Positions 7,532-10,531 of a stretch of DNA of 10,531 nt are shown here, piece by piece. Source of the DNA: WGAB01 sp964406105 (GTDB lineage Bacteria; Hydrothermota; Hydrothermia; WGAB01); assembly GCA_964406105.1 (NCBI GenBank), contig CAYOQK010000043.1:1-10531 (forward strand). The letters run 5' to 3'. The stretch's first letter is position 1. Each line of letters starts with the position of its first letter. The position numbers and the translations under genes are program-made. A model generated the notes under the pieces. It made no database searches, was not told the origin of the DNA, and saw only the letters and a program-made list of their open reading frames with translations.

Positions 7532-7537
7532 ATTATC
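7532..7537 (-). promoter_or_regulatory. Possible -10 element before pstS
   Basis: GATAAT on the minus strand matches five of six -10 consensus bases and overlaps the alr stop. Transcription from it would begin near 7525 and give a leader of about 17 bases that still carries the AAGGAGG. I see no good -35 hexamer at 16-18 bases, and no paired TGTCA-type Pho-box repeats between 7509 and about 7640. Weak, but it is the only candidate for separate pst expression. Confidence 0.22.
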
Positions 7538-8741
7538 CAGGATCGCTCTGATGGCCCTGCAGAACCCGCAACCACTGTTCCGAGCCCCGGTACACCCGAG
7601 GCACTCGGGTATTGATATTGGTGAGCACTTCATAGGGGATGGTGCCCGCCCACCGGGCCACCTCTTCCACGGTGATGCACTCTGAGCCCTGGCAACCAAT
7701 GAGCATCACCTCGTCGCCGTTGTAGGCCGTATCCCAACCGATATGGACCATCATTTGGTCCATGCACACTGCTCCCACCTGGGGATAGCGTTTGCCCCGG
7801 ATCAGCACCTGGGCCCGGTTGGATAGGGCGCGGAAGTATCCATCCCCGTAACCCACGGGCACGGTGACCACCCGGCATAATCGCTTCGCCTTCCAGGTCC
7901 AACCGTAACTCACCCCTCTGCCCGGAGGCACCACCTTGAAGAACACCACGTGGGACTTCCAGGAAAGGGCCGGTTTCACTGGCAACCGGCGGGGAACTTG
8001 GGGTGAGGGATACACGCCGTAGAGAAGGATGCCTGGCCGCACCATGTCCAGGTGGGTTTCGGGAAACCGCACCAGGGCTGCGGAATTGGCGATATGCCGC
8101 AGAGGCACAGGGACGCTGCGTTTTTCAAAGAACTCCAGCACCTTCAAAAAGCGTTCCCATTGCCAACGGGTGGGTTCGGGGTTTTCCAGGTCGGCATTGG
8201 CGAAGTGGGAGTAAATGCCCTCCACTTGGAGATGACGGCATCGCAAGGCCTCTTCCAAGAACCTCTCGGCGTTTTCTGCGTGCACCCCGATGCGCTCCAT
8301 GCCGGTGTCAATCTTGAGGTGCACCCGGGCCCGGCGACCCAGGGCCTCTGCTGCTTCGTTGATCTGGCGGAGTTTTTCCACCGAAGAGGCGGTCAGGGTG
8401 AGGTGGTACTTCAGGAACAGGGGAATCCGACTGCCCAAGATCCCACCCAACACCAGGATGGGAGTGCGAATGCCCGCGCGTCGGAGCACGATCCCCTCTT
8501 CCAGCACCGCCACCCCCAGGTAATCCACCCCCAATGCCTCCAAGAGCCTGGCCACAGGGACAAGGCCATGGCCGTAGGCGTTGGCCTTAAGGATGGCCAT
8601 GATCCGGGCTGGCCTCACCCATTGGCGGATCAACCGGAAGTTGTGGACCAAAGCGTCCAGGTCCACGATCACCTGGGTGGGTCGTACGACCCCCTGCTCC
8701 GGAAGGTCCAAGGGTGGGAGCATGAAATCCGAGGGGGACAT
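7533..8741 (-). CDS. alr: Alanine racemase (PLP-dependent)
   Basis: This 402-residue protein converts L-alanine to D-alanine for peptidoglycan, in the cytoplasm. The N-terminal TIM barrel carries the PLP lysine K52 in ILKANAYGHG. Other family motifs are HLKIDTGMERIG (141-152), GIYSHFANAD (175-184), HIANSAA (216-222) and DMVRPGILLYG (232-242). The C-terminal beta domain has the second catalytic residue Y279 in GVSYGWTW, then PVGYGDGYFR (295-304), GAVCMDQMMV (323-332) and TNINTRVPRVY (374-384). Both active-site residues are present. ATG 8741 is used; ATG 8723 is an alternative that drops six residues. Neither has a Shine-Dalgarno sequence. The start lies only 12 bases after the CCA end of ssrA, so the gene is probably read by transcription through ssrA. 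It is slightly longer than usual at the N-terminus. Confidence 0.96.
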   Translation of the reverse strand: MSPSDFMLPPLDLPEQGVVRPTQVIVDLDALVHNFRLIRQWVRPARIMAILKANAYGHGLVPVARLLEALGVDYLGVAVLEEGIVLRRAGIRTPILVLGGILGSRIPLFLKYHLTLTASSVEKLRQINEAAEALGRRARVHLKIDTGMERIGVHAENAERFLEEALRCRHLQVEGIYSHFANADLENPEPTRWQWERFLKVLEFFEKRSVPVPLRHIANSAALVRFPETHLDMVRPGILLYGVYPSPQVPRRLPVKPALSWKSHVVFFKVVPPGRGVSYGWTWKAKRLCRVVTVPVGYGDGYFRALSNRAQVLIRGKRYPQVGAVCMDQMMVHIGWDTAYNGDEVMLIGCQGSECITVEEVARWAGTIPYEVLTNINTRVPRVYRGSEQWLRVLQGHQSDPG

Positions 8742-8753
8742 CTACGAAAAGAA

Positions 8754-9108
8754 TGGTGGAGGCGGGGGGAATCGAACCCCCGTCCGAAGGCCGAGACCCT
8801 GAAGGCCCTACAGGCTTAGCCCGTCTTTCCTACTTCCGTTCCCCCCGACGGGCAGGGTTGGGAACGGAAGACCCAGCCTACGGAGTTCACCCCAGAGGCC
8901 GGCTGGGATGCCTCCAGGGCTATCTCCGGGGTATGACGCCACACCCTTCAGGCCGGAGAACCCCGAAGGGGGACGCGCTGCCTGTCCGATTAGGCAGCGA
9001 GAGCGTAACTGTTGTTGGCAGTTATCTGACGCCGATTGATCACGGGGCTCGGCACCCCGGCCTGCGCCTTCAGAGCCTCCCTGACCTCCGTCGAATCCGT
9101 ACGCCCCC
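8754..9108 (-). ncRNA. ssrA: tmRNA (transfer-messenger RNA)
   Basis: This 355-base one-piece tmRNA rescues stalled ribosomes by trans-translation. The 5' end GGGGGCG pairs with CGCCUCC at the 3' end, followed by A and an encoded CCA. The third pair is G-U, the alanyl-tRNA synthetase identity mark. The T arm is GGGGG-TTCGATT-CCCCC. The conserved GGATTCGACGG follows the 5' strand. The long P2 helix pairs 9066-9079 with 8793-8806 (14 pairs, with G-U). Pseudoknot PK1 is a CGGGG/CCCCG hairpin (9043-9059) whose loop GCCGA pairs with TCGGC at 9031-9035. The tag frame encodes ANNSYALAA then TAA, with a conserved A four bases before the resume codon. Later hairpins, such as CCCC-TTC-GGGG after the tag, fit PK2-PK4. 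No strong terminator follows; only TTCTTTT lies just past the CCA. Confidence 0.97.
8990..9019 (-). other. tmRNA proteolysis-tag reading frame (ANNSYALAA, stop)
   Basis: From resume codon GCC the codons read GCC AAC AAC AGT TAC GCT, then CTC GCT GCC TAA. The encoded tag part is ANNSYALAA, ending in the ALAA degron recognised by ClpXP-type proteases. With the alanine charged on the tmRNA it makes a 10-residue tag. The base four before the resume codon is A, as in other tmRNAs. Confidence 0.93.
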
Positions 9109-9138
9109 ACTTGTCAAAGATCTCTATGCTGCCCTCTA

Positions 9139-9167
9139 TAAATACGCGCCCCAACCGTGCGTGTCAA
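9139..9167 (-). promoter_or_regulatory. Promoter of ssrA (and perhaps of the whole minus-strand run)
   Basis: A perfect -35 TTGACA (9162-9167) is followed 17 bases later by TATTTA (9139-9144), a moderate -10 set in an AT-rich patch of otherwise GC-rich sequence. Transcription would start near 9132, leaving a 5' leader of about 24 bases for RNase P to remove. It is the best sigma-70-like promoter seen upstream of the minus-strand genes. Confidence 0.6.
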
Positions 9168-9172
9168 CCGGC

Positions 9173-9202
9173 TTTTCCCTCTTTTTCTCCAAGCCGTATA
9201 CT
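9173..9202 (+). promoter_or_regulatory. Promoter candidate for the RNA methyltransferase gene
   Basis: TATACT at 9197-9202 matches five of six -10 bases. A poor -35 (TTTTCC) lies at 9173-9178, with 18-base spacing. The expected start of transcription, near 9209, leaves only about 6 bases before ATG 9215, with no room for a Shine-Dalgarno sequence. This suggests an almost leaderless message. Confidence 0.42.
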
Positions 9203-9214
9203 CCGCAACCACAC

Positions 9215-10531
9215 ATGAGCCCAAAACGCGATACCCTGGTGGTCCATATTGAAAAAATCGTGCCCCGGGGCCAGGGACTGGCCCGGATCAACGGCTATAC
9301 CGTGTTCGTCCCCGGTGCACTGCCCGGCGAGCGGGTGCGCGTTCGCCTTTTGGAGCGGAAACCCGACTACGCACGGGCAGAGATCGTAGACCTCTTAGAA
9401 CCCTCTCCCCACCGCACCGAACCCCTGTGCCCGGCCTTTCCCCGTTGCGGCGGCTGCCAATGGCAGATGGTGGACTACGAGTACCAATTGCACCTCAAAG
9501 CCGAGATCCTTCGCGATGCCTTTCAACACCTGGCCCATTTGGAACAGTTGCCCCTGGCACCCGTGAAGCCCTCGCCAACCCCATGGCACTACCGCAACAA
9601 ACTCCAAATGCCCGTCAAGAGGATCCGCGGCCGGCTCCTGATGGGCTTCTACGAAGAGGGCACCCACTACGTCGTGGACCTGGACCACTGTCCAGTGGCC
9701 GAAGAGGCTTTGGATCACTTGATCAAACCCCTCAAAGACCTCTTGGCAGCCGAACCCCTCACCATCTACGACGAAACCCGCCATTTCGGCCGTTTACGCC
9801 ATGTGATTCTCCGCACCGGCACCCACACCGGCGAGATCCTGGTGGTGCTGGTCACCAAAGACTGGGCCATCTCCCGCAGCCTGGCAGACAAGATCGTGGC
9901 CCTGGACCCCCAACACATCATCGGCGTGGCCGAAAATCGGAATCCAGAACGGACCAACCGCATCCTGGGCCACGAAACCCGCCGAGTGCTTGGGAACCCC
10001 TACTACCTGGAACGGGTGCTGGACCATACCTTTCGGGTATCCGCCCCTTCCTTTTTCCAAGTGAACACCCGCCAATTGGAGCAGATCCTGCAGTTCCTTC
10101 GGAACCTCCTGGACGAGGGGGAGATCTCCACCCTGGTAGACGCCTATGCCGGGGTGGGTGTGTTTGCCATCGGCCTCAGCGATCTGGCCCGTCGGGTGGT
10201 GGGCATTGAGGTGGTGGGGCCTGCCGTGGTGGATGCCCAGGAGAACATTGAACGCAACGAGGCCTGGAACGTGGAGTTCATAGAGGGCCGGGCGGAAGAC
10301 GTGCTGCTCACCGTTCAAGAAATGGAGGTGCTCTTGGTGGATCCGCCTCGGAAGGGCTTGGACCCCTACGTGCTCCAAGCCATAGAACTCAGGAAGCCCC
10401 GAACGATCCTTTACCTGTCCTGCAACCCCGCTACTCTGGCCCGCGACACCCAAACGCTCCTGGGCCTGGGCTACGATCTTCAACAGATCCAACCCTTTGA
10501 CATGTTTCCCCACACCTTTCACGTGGAAACC
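9215..10531 (+). CDS. rlmD: 23S rRNA (uracil-C5)-methyltransferase, RlmD/TrmA family, partial at the 3' end
   Basis: The open frame runs 439 codons to the window edge. An N-terminal TRAM domain (about 5-60) binds RNA. Four cysteines, C72, C78 and C81 (CPAFPRCGGC) plus C159, form the [4Fe-4S] site typical of RlmD/RlmC and related enzymes. The Rossmann methyltransferase part has SAPSFFQVN (276-284), the SAM-binding DAYAGVGVFAIG (309-320) and DPPRKG (376-381). The catalytic nucleophile is C403 in YLSCNPATLARD, and the general base is E437 in FPHTFHVE. Sequence ends two residues later, so perhaps 5-15 residues are missing. The enzyme methylates uracil C5 from SAM; RlmD acts on 23S U1939, but subfamily specificity is inferred. 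An in-frame GTG at 9161 would place the promoter inside the gene, so ATG 9215 is preferred. It diverges from ssrA. Confidence 0.94.
   Translation, partial: MSPKRDTLVVHIEKIVPRGQGLARINGYTVFVPGALPGERVRVRLLERKPDYARAEIVDLLEPSPHRTEPLCPAFPRCGGCQWQMVDYEYQLHLKAEILRDAFQHLAHLEQLPLAPVKPSPTPWHYRNKLQMPVKRIRGRLLMGFYEEGTHYVVDLDHCPVAEEALDHLIKPLKDLLAAEPLTIYDETRHFGRLRHVILRTGTHTGEILVVLVTKDWAISRSLADKIVALDPQHIIGVAENRNPERTNRILGHETRRVLGNPYYLERVLDHTFRVSAPSFFQVNTRQLEQILQFLRNLLDEGEISTLVDAYAGVGVFAIGLSDLARRVVGIEVVGPAVVDAQENIERNEAWNVEFIEGRAEDVLLTVQEMEVLLVDPPRKGLDPYVLQAIELRKPRTILYLSCNPATLARDTQTLLGLGYDLQQIQPFDMFPHTFHVET

Noticed and set aside
8744..8756. T-rich patch after the tmRNA acceptor stem as an intrinsic terminator
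   Set aside because: TTCTTTT is short and interrupted, and the stem before it is the tmRNA's own acceptor/T arm. It may cause partial termination, but alr begins at once and needs read-through.
8052..8819. Plus-strand open frame opposite alr, ending with a WWRRGESNPRP-like stretch
   Set aside because: The stretch is the reverse-strand reading of the tmRNA T arm and acceptor end, a known artefact of translating tRNA-like 3' ends. The rest mirrors alr, whose catalytic motifs are intact.
8808..9110. Minus-strand open frame of 100 codons with several Gly/Arg-rich parts
   Set aside because: It lies wholly within ssrA in a frame unrelated to the tag. The RNA structure explains the sequence.
9112..9117. 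A second TTGACA on the minus strand just before ssrA
   Set aside because: A -10 at the right distance would lie inside the tmRNA, where the sequence is GGATTC-like and fixed by function. It cannot drive tmRNA and is probably chance.
1..10531. CRISPR arrays, insertion sequences, tRNA or rRNA genes, att sites
   Set aside because: No spaced direct repeats, transposase motifs, terminal inverted repeats or rRNA signatures were seen. The only tRNA-like structure belongs to tmRNA.

Overview
The window is a piece of a GC-rich bacterial chromosome. It holds one long run of same-direction genes on the minus strand and one divergent gene on the plus strand. Every product I recognise is bacterial: a Pst phosphate importer, alanine racemase, tmRNA, a TrmA/RlmD-type RNA methyltransferase and an SLBB-repeat polysaccharide exporter. 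The exporter is large, has several SLBB units and carries a plain Sec signal instead of a lipobox. Exporters of this kind are common in Fibrobacterota-Chlorobiota-Bacteroidota relatives and in some uncultivated thermophilic candidate phyla. I therefore suspect an uncultivated, possibly thermophilic, Gram-negative-type bacterium, but nothing here fixes the taxonomy.

Layout. Reading in the direction of transcription on the minus strand (right to left): the tmRNA gene ssrA (9108-8754), alanine racemase alr (8741-7533), pstS (7508-6459), pstC (6400-5453), pstA (5456-4611), pstB (4614-3772), phoU (3760-3071), a small membrane protein (3090-2659), a MIP18/DUF59 Fe-S assembly factor (2672-2361), and the SLBB exporter (2350 to beyond base 1). 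Gaps are 10-60 bases or negative, and I see no convincing terminator anywhere in the run. pstC/pstA and pstA/pstB overlap by ATGA. On the plus strand, from 9215 to beyond the right edge, is an RlmD-like 23S rRNA uracil-C5 methyltransferase that lacks only its last residues. The two directions separate at a roughly 106-base region (9109-9214) with back-to-back promoter candidates. No stretch over 300 bases lacks a gene.

How the genes work together. PstS binds phosphate outside the inner membrane, PstC and PstA form the channel, PstB drives it with ATP, and PhoU links transport to signalling. The order pstSCAB-phoU is the classic one. No phoB/phoR pair and no obvious Pho box is visible. Upstream, ssrA and alr serve ribosome rescue and D-alanine supply for peptidoglycan. 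Downstream, the MIP18 protein belongs to Fe-S cluster assembly and the SLBB protein to polysaccharide export.

I see no clearly new multi-gene defence or mobile system. The points most worth a second look are a CxxCxCxxC cluster in PhoU, the 12-base ssrA-alr junction without a Shine-Dalgarno sequence, the unknown membrane protein overlapping both neighbours, and the near-leaderless rlmD start.
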